Below are positions 34,700 through 42,606 of a stretch of 64,000 bases of DNA, one piece after another (positions within the stretch are counted from its first letter, which is position 1; every line of letters begins with the position of its first letter). Source of the stretch: Actinomycetes bacterium (GTDB taxonomy: Bacteria > Actinomycetota > Acidimicrobiia > Acidimicrobiales > Acidimicrobilacustridaceae); assembly GCA_029782145.1 (NCBI GenBank), contig JAKOVH010000016.1, forward strand, positions 496,001 to 560,000, given 5' to 3'. The notes beneath the pieces were generated by a model. It was not told the origin of the DNA. It ran no database searches and was given only the letters and a program-made list of their open reading frames with translations. The translations under genes and the position numbers were made by a program.

Positions 34700-34787
34700 C
34701 GAAGCTCGCCCGGATCTCTCGTGGAACTCTGCTGTGGTCATCACGTCATGGGTGCCGGTCTCGGAACGCTCCGAGGGTACCGGTTCC

Positions 34788-34819
34788 CCCGCGAGCCGGC
34801 GCATGCCGGCCCGCGCGGG
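34788..34819. terminator. Hairpin between DUF305 gene and blaI
   Basis: Arms CCCGCG and CGCGGG enclose an inner GCCGGC/GCCGGC stem with loop GCAT, starting three bases after the DUF305 stop (minus strand). It lacks a U-run, so it may terminate only partly, which would let low-level blaI transcription run on from operator 14. A smaller hairpin lies at 34760-34775. Confidence 0.5.
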
Positions 34820-34822
34820 CTG

Positions 34823-35470
34823 CTACTGCTGACTGATCAGCTTGGTCATCGTGTCGATCTCCGCCTGCTGGCTGGTGATGATCGACTCGGCGAGGGCCTT
34901 GGTCGCGCCGTACTTGCCGCCTGTAACCTCGTCGCGGGCCATGCTGATCGCGCCCTCATGGTGCTGGACCATCATCTCGAGCCATATGGTGTCGAAGTCG
35001 GCGCCGGTGGTGTTCTCCAGGCGGGCCATGTCGGCGTCGCTCATCATCCCTGACATCATCATCCCGTCCATGCCGTCCATCCCAGTCATGCTCTGATCCA
35101 TACTGGCGTCCATAGCCGGCACCGGCTGACCCCAGGCCTGGAGCCACGACGTGAGCTGCTCGATTTCCGGGCCCTGGGCGGCCTTGATTTCGGTCGCCAG
35201 CTTCGTGACGTCCGGGTTCGTGCTCTGAGCCAGCGCCATGTCTGCCATCACGATGGCTTGGGCGTGATGCGGGATCATTCCCTGGGCGAAGGCGACGTCG
35301 ACGGCGTTGAACTCGGCATCGGCAGGGATCGATGCAGTGGAAGTTCCCGCTGTCATCGATGTGGTGCTCATGTTCATGCTGCCGTGGTCGGTCGAGTTTG
35401 AACAGGCGCCGATCAGCAGAGCGGCAGCGAGGGCGAGGGCGCTGGTGGCTGGGACGAGACGGGTCTTCAA
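34823..35470 (-). CDS. DUF305 lipoprotein (ferritin-like four-helix, Met/His-rich)
   Basis: The protein has 215 residues. The signal ALALAAALLIGAC ends in a lipobox. DUF305 motifs are FAQGMIPHHAQAIVMADMAL and EMMVQHHEGAISMARDE, with HH pairs, separated by a Met-rich loop (MDGMDGMMMSGMM). DUF305 proteins are often found with copper-resistance genes and probably bind copper or act as metal reservoirs outside the membrane. Operator 14 lies 24 bp upstream, and blaI follows downstream. Confidence 0.9.
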   Translation of the reverse strand: MKTRLVPATSALALAAALLIGACSNSTDHGSMNMSTTSMTAGTSTASIPADAEFNAVDVAFAQGMIPHHAQAIVMADMALAQSTNPDVTKLATEIKAAQGPEIEQLTSWLQAWGQPVPAMDASMDQSMTGMDGMDGMMMSGMMSDADMARLENTTGADFDTIWLEMMVQHHEGAISMARDEVTGGKYGATKALAESIITSQQAEIDTMTKLISQQ

Positions 35471-35494
35471 GGGGGATCCTCCGGGACGGGAAAG

Positions 35495-35511
35495 TACGAC
35501 AGACAGTCGTA
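35495..35511. promoter_or_regulatory. BlaI-type operator 14 (TACGACAGACAGTCGTA)
   Basis: Perfect 6-bp arms. It lies 24 bp upstream of the DUF305 gene, whose transcript could also include blaI and the M56 gene, giving autoregulation. Confidence 0.78.
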
Positions 35512-35595
35512 GTCTACTGGCTCGAAGGCCCGATCGACGAGTCGAAGGCCAAGCTCGTATTCGAGATCATGGGCACCGTTGATGCCGGGTGGTCG

Positions 35596-36717
35596 TCAGA
35601 TGTTCAGCCGGCCGTAGCCCGACGGGGGCTTCCACCAGCCTGCCAGGGCCGTCACCGCGACGCCGCTTCGTTCGTTGAAGGCGTGCACGAGTTGGTTGCC
35701 GCCCATGTAGATCGCGACATGGTCCGAGCCCCCGGGGCCGTAGAACACAAGATCGCCGGGCTGCAGCTGGGAGGCAGAGATCCTCGTTGTCATGTTGTAC
35801 ATGGCGCCGCTGTAGTGCGGCAGGCTCACCCCGGCCTTGGCGTAGGCCCACAAGACGATGCCGGAGCAGTCGTACGCGTCCGGTCCAGCAGCACCCCAGA
35901 CGTAGGGCTTGCCCACCTGGGACAACGCCGCGGAGATCGCGATCGACGCGGCTCCACCGTTGCCCGGAGGCGGCGCGGGGGCGTCGACCACCACCGGGGA
36001 GGTCGAGCGGGGCGCAGGCGACGACGGCGCCGGGCGAGTGGCAGCTGGCGCCGGAGGAGGGGCCGCGGCGGCTTGTTCGGCCTGGCGGCGAGCTTGCTCT
36101 TGTGCGACGAGGGTGGCCAGTTCCCCTTGGACCCGATCGCTGAGCGCCTGCTGTTGGTCGCGAGCGGCGGCGGCGTCGGTTCGAGCCTTCTCGATCTCGG
36201 CCGCCTTGCGCTCCGCCTCGGCCTGGGCCTGACCAAGCCGGGTCGAGTCGTCCTTCGCCGCTGCCTTGGCGGTCTTGAGCGCATCGACGTAGTCCTGGCG
36301 GGTTCCCGACACCGACTCGACATACGCGCGCTTGATCACGCCCTCGTCAGGGGCAGCGGTGAGGATCGCGTCCAGTCCTGCGCTGTCGTTGCCCCCTTGA
36401 TACGCACTCACCGCGTAGCCGCGCAACTGCTCCTGGCGCGCCTGAAGCTCTTGCTGGGTCTCGTCCGCCAAACGCTGGGCGTCAGCGACCTTCTGCTGCG
36501 CCTGGTGGAGCTCGAAGTTCGCCCGCTCGTACTGGGAGTTGAGATCCATCATCTGAGAGTCGAGGGCGTCGAGCTTCGAAGCGATCTGCGCCGCCTCTGC
36601 CTGCTTGTCCGAGGTCTGATCCGCCGCCGCGGGCTGGATCGCCCCCATACCCACTGCTGCCGCGCCCAGCACAACCAGCGCGGTGAGCCTTTTCGCCTGC
36701 CTTCGACTGAACCACAT
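35596..36717 (-). CDS. NlpC/P60 peptidoglycan endopeptidase with N-terminal coiled coil
   Basis: The protein has 373 residues. A signal peptide (10-32) is followed by coiled coil (35-215), a Pro/Ala-rich linker and the NlpC/P60 domain from about 255. The domain has Cys in DAYDCSGIVLWAY and His in SDHVAIYMG, as in RipA/RipB-type hydrolases. The coil segment IKRAYVESVSGTRQDYVDAL matches the VanY-like protein at 31484-32707. It would cut cross-bridging peptides of peptidoglycan. Operator 15 lies 10 bp upstream. Confidence 0.9.
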   Translation of the reverse strand: MWFSRRQAKRLTALVVLGAAAVGMGAIQPAAADQTSDKQAEAAQIASKLDALDSQMMDLNSQYERANFELHQAQQKVADAQRLADETQQELQARQEQLRGYAVSAYQGGNDSAGLDAILTAAPDEGVIKRAYVESVSGTRQDYVDALKTAKAAAKDDSTRLGQAQAEAERKAAEIEKARTDAAAARDQQQALSDRVQGELATLVAQEQARRQAEQAAAAPPPAPAATRPAPSSPAPRSTSPVVVDAPAPPPGNGGAASIAISAALSQVGKPYVWGAAGPDAYDCSGIVLWAYAKAGVSLPHYSGAMYNMTTRISASQLQPGDLVFYGPGGSDHVAIYMGGNQLVHAFNERSGVAVTALAGWWKPPSGYGRLNI

Positions 36718-36727
36718 GTTGCGGAAG

Positions 36728-36744
36728 TATTACAGAATGTCGGA
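36728..36744. promoter_or_regulatory. BlaI-type operator 15 (TATTACAGAATGTCGGA)
   Basis: Weaker match, 10 bp upstream of the NlpC/P60 gene. The same position relative to the start codon as operators 4, 5 and 10 supports it. Confidence 0.58.
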
Positions 36745-36890
36745 GGTCATCGCACGCGGGCGCCCCTGGGTGGTTCGCGCGTGGTCCTTGTGCCCTTCTC
36801 GTCCGGTGGCGATGGACCCAGCATGGTCCCGCGGAATGGAAACGGGCCCGAGTCGATCGACCGGCCGTCCCGGACACCGCGGAGGACGAC

Positions 36891-37178
36891 ATGCTCCCTG
36901 CAACAGCAACCCTGGCCCAGATGTCGGGCAACTACAACGACCACATGGACTGGAACAACGGTTCCACCTGGGTGATGGCCGTCGTCATGATCGTGGTGAC
37001 CCTCGCCGTCGTCGGCGGCATCATCTGGGCCATCGTGTTCGCCTCGCGATCCGCGCACCACCCCGGGGCCCCCACTCCATCCACTGGCCCGAGCGCCCGC
37101 GATCTCCTCGACCAGCGCTACGCCCGCGGCGAGATCGACACCGCGGACTACAACGAGCGCCGTTCCGCACTCGGCTGA
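36891..37178 (+). CDS. SHOCT-domain membrane protein
   Basis: The protein has 95 residues. One membrane helix lies at 28-50, and the C-terminal SHOCT motif reads DLLDQRYARGEIDTADYNERR. SHOCT domains are short C-terminal helices found on many membrane and envelope proteins, often with oligomerising roles. It lies just ahead of a multicopper oxidase on the same strand, with a CsoR-type box between. Copper-island copies of such proteins are common, though the role is unknown. Confidence 0.8.
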   Translation: MLPATATLAQMSGNYNDHMDWNNGSTWVMAVVMIVVTLAVVGGIIWAIVFASRSAHHPGAPTPSTGPSARDLLDQRYARGEIDTADYNERRSALG

Positions 37179-37278
37179 CGCGCCTCCCTGCCCCCAAAGC
37201 CGGGCCAGCGCCGGCGGGCACAGCGGCCCAAGGCGTCTCGTATAGATGGGCACTTCATGCCGATCCTTACCTGATTGA

Positions 37279-37294
37279 TACCCCCGGGGGCATA
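37279..37294. promoter_or_regulatory. CsoR-type copper operator (TACCCCCGGGGGCATA)
   Basis: A G/C-tract palindrome flanked by TA on both sides, 10 bp upstream of the second multicopper oxidase ATG. It is similar to the box at 20283-20299. Confidence 0.7.
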
Positions 37295-37304
37295 CGTTCA
37301 TCCC

Positions 37305-38864
37305 ATGGAGCCGAACCGAGATCTGTCTGGAGCCCTTCGCCACGAGATGAGTCGCCGGTCGGTCCTGCGCCTCGCCGGCGTCGGGGTGCTCCTCGCCGGG
37401 ACGGGGACGCTCGCTTCGTGCATGTCATCCGGCAGCTCGTCATCGACGAGCAGCGCCGGCTCTGCAGGCGGATCGGCGGGGGACGCGTTCGTGGGCCCCG
37501 CAGTGCTGACGAGCAGCAGCGGTCGACTCGATCTCACTCTTACCGCAGGGGCGCTCTCGCTGCCGTGGGGCACAGGCTCGCGGTACGCGTTGGGCTACAA
37601 CGGCTCGGTTCCGGGACCGACCCTTCGGGTCCGCCCCGGCGACATCATGACGGTGCGCCTGGTGAACCAGCTGGATGAGCCGACCAACCTCCACACCCAC
37701 GGGCTGCACGTGTCGCCCGAAGGCTCGAGCGACAACATCTTCGTGATGGTCGAGCCGGGCCAGGAGCACACCTACGAGTACCGCATTCCGGCCGATCACC
37801 CCAGCGGGACGTTCTGGTATCACCCCCACCATCACGGGACCGTCGCCTCACAGGTCTTCGGGGGTATGGCCGGCGCCATCATCATCGACGACGTCATCGA
37901 CGACGCCCTCGTCGCGACGACCGAACGGGTCGTGGTCCTCTCCGATCCGAAGATCGGCTCAGACGCCGGTGTCCTGGCGGCGACCAACGCAGAGAAGATG
38001 CAGGGTCGCGAGGGTGACGTCATCCTCGTGAACGGCATCCTCCAACCCCGCATCGATGCCCGAGCAGGCAGTGTCGAACGCTGGCGGATCATCAACGCCA
38101 GTCCGTCGCGCTACTACCGACTGACGACCAGCGGCGCCGCCATGCAGCAGATCGCCTCCGACCAGGGTCGCCTCGCGGCGCCCCTCGCCGTCTCCGAGAT
38201 CGTGCTCACCCCGGGGCAGAGGGCCGAGGTGCTCGTCGCGCTCGAGCGGACCGGAACCGTCACCCTGTCCACCACCGACGTGTCGAGAGGGTCGATGGGC
38301 ATGGGCGGAGGGGGCATGGGCGGAGGGGGCATGGGCGGCGGGATGATGGGCGGCAACAACAGCAGCAACAGCTCGAGCTCCGGCGGCGGTCTGGTGGACC
38401 TGCTCACGGTCGCTGTTGCGACCGCCGATCAGGCCAACCCGGTGACCCCGCCCACCCGGTTGCGTACCCTGCCAGAGGCGCCGGCCAGCTCGGTGACCAA
38501 CCGACGAACGCTCACGCTGGGCCAGATGAGCATGGGCAACTCGGAGTTCGTCATCGACGGGCGATCGTTCGAGGCAGGGCGGGTGGACGAGTCGGTCACG
38601 CTGGGCACCACCGAGGAGTGGACGCTGCGCAACCAGTCGATGATGGATCACCCTTTCCACCTCCACGTCTGGCCGTTCATCGTGGTGGACCGCAGCGATG
38701 CCACCGCGGTCGACCCCGGCTGGCGCGACACCGTGAACGTGCCTGCCGGCCAGTCCGTCACCATTCGGATCCCGTTCCAGGACTTCGCAGGAACGACCGT
38801 GTACCACTGCCACATCCTCGACCACGAGGACCTCGGCATGATGGGTGCGGTCCAGGTCGCTTGA
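37305..38864 (+). CDS. Multicopper oxidase, Tat-exported lipoprotein (second copy)
   Basis: The protein has 519 residues from the ATG at 37305. A twin-arginine signal (MSRRSVLRLAGVG) and a lipobox (TLASC) are visible. Copper-ligand motifs are NLHTHGLH, FWYHPHHHG, HPFHLHVWPF and YHCHILDHEDLGMMG, the last with the type 1 ligands. A repeated Met/Gly loop (GGGMGGGGMGGG) of 35 residues precedes the third domain. It differs clearly from the oxidase at 20306-21847 and is under a CsoR-type box instead of a BlaI-type operator. Probable Cu(I) oxidase at the outer membrane face. Confidence 0.92.
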   Translation: MEPNRDLSGALRHEMSRRSVLRLAGVGVLLAGTGTLASCMSSGSSSSTSSAGSAGGSAGDAFVGPAVLTSSSGRLDLTLTAGALSLPWGTGSRYALGYNGSVPGPTLRVRPGDIMTVRLVNQLDEPTNLHTHGLHVSPEGSSDNIFVMVEPGQEHTYEYRIPADHPSGTFWYHPHHHGTVASQVFGGMAGAIIIDDVIDDALVATTERVVVLSDPKIGSDAGVLAATNAEKMQGREGDVILVNGILQPRIDARAGSVERWRIINASPSRYYRLTTSGAAMQQIASDQGRLAAPLAVSEIVLTPGQRAEVLVALERTGTVTLSTTDVSRGSMGMGGGGMGGGGMGGGMMGGNNSSNSSSSGGGLVDLLTVAVATADQANPVTPPTRLRTLPEAPASSVTNRRTLTLGQMSMGNSEFVIDGRSFEAGRVDESVTLGTTEEWTLRNQSMMDHPFHLHVWPFIVVDRSDATAVDPGWRDTVNVPAGQSVTIRIPFQDFAGTTVYHCHILDHEDLGMMGAVQVA

Positions 38865-38918
38865 CCTCGGGACGCTCCTCAGGCCCTCGGAAGGCAGAGG
38901 CTGGCAGCGCCGGGAGTG

Positions 38919-39458
38919 CTACTGGTCGAGCCGCCGGAGGATGTCGCGCATCTGGTCGATCTCCCGCCGCTGTGAGTCGACGATCTCGCCGCAAAGGTCG
39001 ATGATTTCCTTGTCGGTGATATCGGCGTTCTCGCAAGTGTGGATTGCGATCGAGTGGTGCGGGATCATCGACTTGAGGAACTGCTTGTTGCCGACGCCCG
39101 TCTCGGTGCGCAGCATGGCGAAGCTCCCGGCGAACACGACGGCGGCCACGCCGAGGATGGCGATGTTGACCGCAGGCCGACGAAGCATTCTCCACATCGC
39201 GGCCACCATGATCACGGCCATCGCGGAGACCATGATGATGGCCATGTAGAACCGATTGAGGTTCAAGAAGATCTCGTCGAACGCGTTCACGCCCGCGTAG
39301 GTCAGCGCGAACATCACGACCAGGTCCACCGCAAGGACGATGCCGAGAAGGATGTAGGTGCGGTTCGGATCCATCCCGGCGTGCTCTTCGCTGCCGGAGC
39401 CATGTCCGCCCTCGGAGTCGGACTTGTGTCGGGTCGGGCCGGTCTGCATCTGAGCCAT
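38919..39458 (-). CDS. DUF305 protein with N-terminal membrane helices
   Basis: From the ATG at 39458 (GAAGGAG upstream) the protein has 179 residues. A His/Gly-rich N-terminus is followed by three membrane helices (about 35-55, 65-88 and 95-112), and then a short DUF305-like part with SMIPHHSIAIHTCENADI and SQRREIDQMRDIL. The HH pair and the nearby Cys are likely metal contacts. It is convergent with the multicopper oxidase. Confidence 0.83.
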   Translation of the reverse strand: MAQMQTGPTRHKSDSEGGHGSGSEEHAGMDPNRTYILLGIVLAVDLVVMFALTYAGVNAFDEIFLNLNRFYMAIIMVSAMAVIMVAAMWRMLRRPAVNIAILGVAAVVFAGSFAMLRTETGVGNKQFLKSMIPHHSIAIHTCENADITDKEIIDLCGEIVDSQRREIDQMRDILRRLDQ

Positions 39459-39703
39459 CGGAGCTCCTTCTCTCTCGGACGACGCCTTCAACACAGGTGG
39501 CCGGCACCCGCTGGTGCACGACACGGCGTCATGCATCGGACCTACCCGCCACGCTCCTCAGTCGTGTGTCGCCAACGGCCCGGGTCACCGCGGTTTCGGC
39601 CAAGCGAGCTGGCGGGCGAGGTCTCGGTCATCAAGTTCGCCCCCCGTCGTCACGGCCACCTGCCGACGCACGGTCGGACGACTTCGGAGGTACGGTCCGC
39701 TCC

Positions 39704-39823
39704 ATGGCGATCGAATGCGCGGACTGCGGCTGCAAGGTGGACCGGGGCGTGGTCGTCCAGCGGTGCGGCTCCGATGAGTGCTGCTGTCGTCACCTCCCCT
39801 CGGCTGAGCCTCGTCCTACCTAA
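39704..39823 (+). CDS. Metallothionein-like small Cys-rich protein
   Basis: The protein has 39 residues: seven cysteines arranged C5-x2-C8-x-C10 and C21-x4-C26-C27-C28, with a His two residues later. GGAGG lies 13 bp before the ATG. The CxxCGC start and the later Cys cluster resemble mycobacterial MymT-type copper metallothioneins. It is too short for routine gene calls and may be missed in annotations. It is placed between copper oxidase/DUF305 genes and a cadmium/lead-type pump. Confidence 0.68.
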   Translation: MAIECADCGCKVDRGVVVQRCGSDECCCRHLPSAEPRPT

Positions 39824-40019
39824 TTGCCGCCGGCGGATGACCTGTCGGCCGCAGGTGAGGCGCCCTGGGTTTGGTGACTGCACCGGACCCGGGACACATC
39901 ACCCCCGCATGTCGGCCTCCATCGTGAAGCATTGAGGTCGTCCGTTGTGGTTGGGCGGCAGTGGGTGGGTCTTTCAGCATTGGGTGTCGGCCCCGGCGGT
40001 GAGGATTGGGTGAGAAGGC

Positions 40020-42050
40020 TCATGCTTCTCGAACGGACTGGTCCTGGCGAGGGGCTGCGGGGCTGGTCGACGGTGCCTGCCCGTCCTCCGTGTCTCGTCG
40101 GTTGGAGCGGGACATCCGCACGCCGTTGAGGATGACGACCAGCTCGGACAGCTCATGCGCGAGGACTGCGGCGGGCAACGCGATCAGCCCGAAGAGCGCG
40201 CTCGGGACCAACACGGTGAGGATCAAGAGGCTCAGCACGATGTTCTGGGTCACGATGCGACGGGTTCGGCGCCCGATGTTCACCGCGGTGGCGAGCTTTC
40301 CGAGGTCATCGGCCATGAGGGCGATGTCGGCGGTCTCGAGGGCGACATCGCTGCCGGCCGTGCCCATCGCAATCCCCACCGACGCGGACGCGAGTGCGGG
40401 AGCGTCGTTTACCCCGTCGCCGACCATGGCGACGACGCCGCTGCGGGCGGTGAACTCCGTGATTATTCGGGCCTTGTCCGCGGGCTTGAGACCGGCTTCC
40501 ACGTCGAGGATCCCGACCTGGGAGGCGATGACGGCCGCGGTTCGGGGGTTGTCGCCGGTGAGCATCAGCACGTCATCGATGCCGGCAGCTCGGAGGGCGT
40601 TGATGGCCTGAGCGGCATTGGGCCTGACGGTGTCCTCGATGGCGAGCACCCCGAGGATCGAGGAGCGGTCGGCGAGGGCGACGACGGTCGCTCCGGTCTC
40701 CTCGAGCCCGTGGATGGCCAGGTCGAACGGGCCGGTGTCGAACTCGGCAGCACGGAGGTAGGTGGGGCTGGCAACCGTATAGGTGATCCCGTCGATGGAC
40801 CCGACAGCCCCGGCTCCAGCTATCGACCGGAACTCGGCGACCTCGGGTATGGCGAGAGCCTCGTGAGCGGCAGCGGCGACGATGGCCCGGGCCAGCGGAT
40901 GTTCGGATCGCCGTTCGATCGCCGCCGCCAGCCGGAGCACTCGGTTTCGGGCGATGGTGTCGGCCGGGTGGCTGTCGGTGAGCGTGGGACGTCCCGATGT
41001 GATGGTGCCTGTCTTGTCGAGCGCGATGCCGGTCAAACGGCCGAGGGTCTCAAGGTGGATGCCGCCCTTGATGAGGATGCCGATTCGAGCGGCGTTGCCG
41101 AGCGCGGCGACATAGGTGACCGGAATGGAGATCACCAGAGCGCACGGTGCAGCCGCGACAATCACTGTTGCCGCCCGTTCCAACCAGTCGCTCCACTCGC
41201 CGGTCACTGCGCCACCGGCGACGGCGACTACCACCCCGAGGCCGAGTACCGCAGGGGAGTAGATGCGGGCGAAGCGTTCCATGAACTCCTCGCCCTGACC
41301 GCGCTGTTCCTGGGCTTCCTGAACGAGTCGGACGATCGACGCCAAGGTGTTCTCAGCCGAGGTGGCGGTGGCTTCAACCACGAGCGCACCCTGGGCGTTG
41401 GTCGTCCCGGCGAAGACCATTGACCCGGTCGCCTTCTCCACGGGCATGGACTCGCCGGTGATCGCGGCCTCGTTGACCGCCGACGTGCCGTCCATGACGA
41501 TGCCGTCGGTGGCGATGTTCTGCCCGGGGCGCACCAGGAACCGGTCGCCGACGGTCAGCTCGTCGATCTCGACCTCCGTGTGCGATCCGTCTGCCTCGAT
41601 CCGGGTCACTCGACGGGGAGCGAGATCGAGCAGCGCCCGTATCGCGTTGCGAGTCTTACCTTCTGTGAAGGCCTCGAGCGCCTCAGAGATCGAGTACAAG
41701 AAGGCGAGCGATGCAGCCTCCCCCCACAGGCCCAGCCCTCCAGCGACGACTGCTGCCACCGTCATCAACAGCTCGATGCCGACCTCGCGGTGGCTCACGA
41801 GCTCCTCAACGGCCTCGGGGGCGAAGAAGCGGACGCCGGCGAGGGTCGACATCACGAACGCCCCGGTCGCCAGCCACTCGGGACCGGATGCGAGACCGAC
41901 GGCGATACCTACGGCGAGCAAGCCGCCCGAGGCAGCCGACCACCGCACCGGTCGGCTCTGCAAGAGGCGCTGGGGCGCGGGGCCGCTTCGTGGCTCGTCG
42001 AGATCAGTCGACGAGCTCACCTCTGTGCTCGATCTCCGTAGACGGGGCAC
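40020..42050 (-). CDS. P1B-type metal ATPase with APC triad (CmtA/CadA-like)
   Basis: The protein has 676 residues with no N-terminal HMA domain. Core motifs are TGES (198), APCALVISIPVTYVAALG (~301) where most Zn/Cd pumps have CPC or SPC, IALDKTGTITSG with Asp 345, SEHP and GDGVNDAPAL. The C-terminal helix has HELSELVV. It follows and overlaps a CmtR-like sensor gene, so Cd, Pb or Zn efflux is the likely role. The APC triad makes the transported ion uncertain. Confidence 0.9.
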   Translation of the reverse strand: MPRLRRSSTEVSSSTDLDEPRSGPAPQRLLQSRPVRWSAASGGLLAVGIAVGLASGPEWLATGAFVMSTLAGVRFFAPEAVEELVSHREVGIELLMTVAAVVAGGLGLWGEAASLAFLYSISEALEAFTEGKTRNAIRALLDLAPRRVTRIEADGSHTEVEIDELTVGDRFLVRPGQNIATDGIVMDGTSAVNEAAITGESMPVEKATGSMVFAGTTNAQGALVVEATATSAENTLASIVRLVQEAQEQRGQGEEFMERFARIYSPAVLGLGVVVAVAGGAVTGEWSDWLERAATVIVAAAPCALVISIPVTYVAALGNAARIGILIKGGIHLETLGRLTGIALDKTGTITSGRPTLTDSHPADTIARNRVLRLAAAIERRSEHPLARAIVAAAAHEALAIPEVAEFRSIAGAGAVGSIDGITYTVASPTYLRAAEFDTGPFDLAIHGLEETGATVVALADRSSILGVLAIEDTVRPNAAQAINALRAAGIDDVLMLTGDNPRTAAVIASQVGILDVEAGLKPADKARIITEFTARSGVVAMVGDGVNDAPALASASVGIAMGTAGSDVALETADIALMADDLGKLATAVNIGRRTRRIVTQNIVLSLLILTVLVPSALFGLIALPAAVLAHELSELVVILNGVRMSRSNRRDTEDGQAPSTSPAAPRQDQSVREA

Positions 42051-42379
42051 ACAGAGACAGCCTCACCGGTTGCGGCGAGCACCTGATCTCCCGCCGCCAA
42101 CAAGCCGAGGAGCTCCTCAGGGCAGGCGAGCGAGTACACCGTCGCCCGGCCCGCTGGGCGGGACTCGACCAGCCCGCAGTCACGCAGGCAGGTGCAGTGA
42201 GCTGACACCGTCGACTGTGCCAATCCAAGATGCGCCGTTAGATCAACGATCCGTTGCTCGCCGAGAGCGAGACGGCGCAAGATCGCCAGGCGCGCCGGCT
42301 CGGCGAGGCTCCGGAACAGACACGCGCCCGCCGAGACAGCCTCGAGGCCAGCATCGGACTTCACCTCTATCATCGCCAT
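42017..42379 (-). CDS. ArsR/SmtB-family metal sensor, CmtR-like
   Basis: The protein has 120 residues. The recognition helix TVSAHCTCLRDCGLV carries C62, C64 and C68; the pair C64-x3-C68 matches the CmtR Cd/Pb site in the DNA-reading helix, and C111 near the C-terminus matches its third ligand. It overlaps the ATPase start by 34 bp, as in cmtR-cmtA operons. A 12-bp palindrome covers its start codon, with a possible -10 just upstream, so the message may be leaderless. Confidence 0.87.
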   Translation of the reverse strand: MAMIEVKSDAGLEAVSAGACLFRSLAEPARLAILRRLALGEQRIVDLTAHLGLAQSTVSAHCTCLRDCGLVESRPAGRATVYSLACPEELLGLLAAGDQVLAATGEAVSVCPVYGDRAQR

Positions 42380-42388
42380 CGAACGATG
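42377..42388. promoter_or_regulatory. Palindrome CATCGAACGATG over the CmtR-like start codon, probable operator
   Basis: 5-bp arms around 2 bp, with TATCAT (possible -10) on the coding-strand side. The position fits autoregulation by the ArsR-family protein. Confidence 0.5.
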
Positions 42389-42606
42389 ATAGAGCCTTCG
42401 CCGGTCTCCCCTAGTGTCGGGTTCCAGCCCAGCGGGGGCAGGCGCAAGCCCGAGCCCGATGGCAGCCCCGCCCAGGATCGGTCCACGGTCGTCGTCGGTG
42501 CGCTCGACTCAGAGTTCGTGGGAGCACGAGAACATGAGCGAGCGCGGGCTCCCGGTTGTCGGTGTGGGCCTGTTGCCTCCTCGCCGGGCTGACGGCGGCG
42601 GACCGG

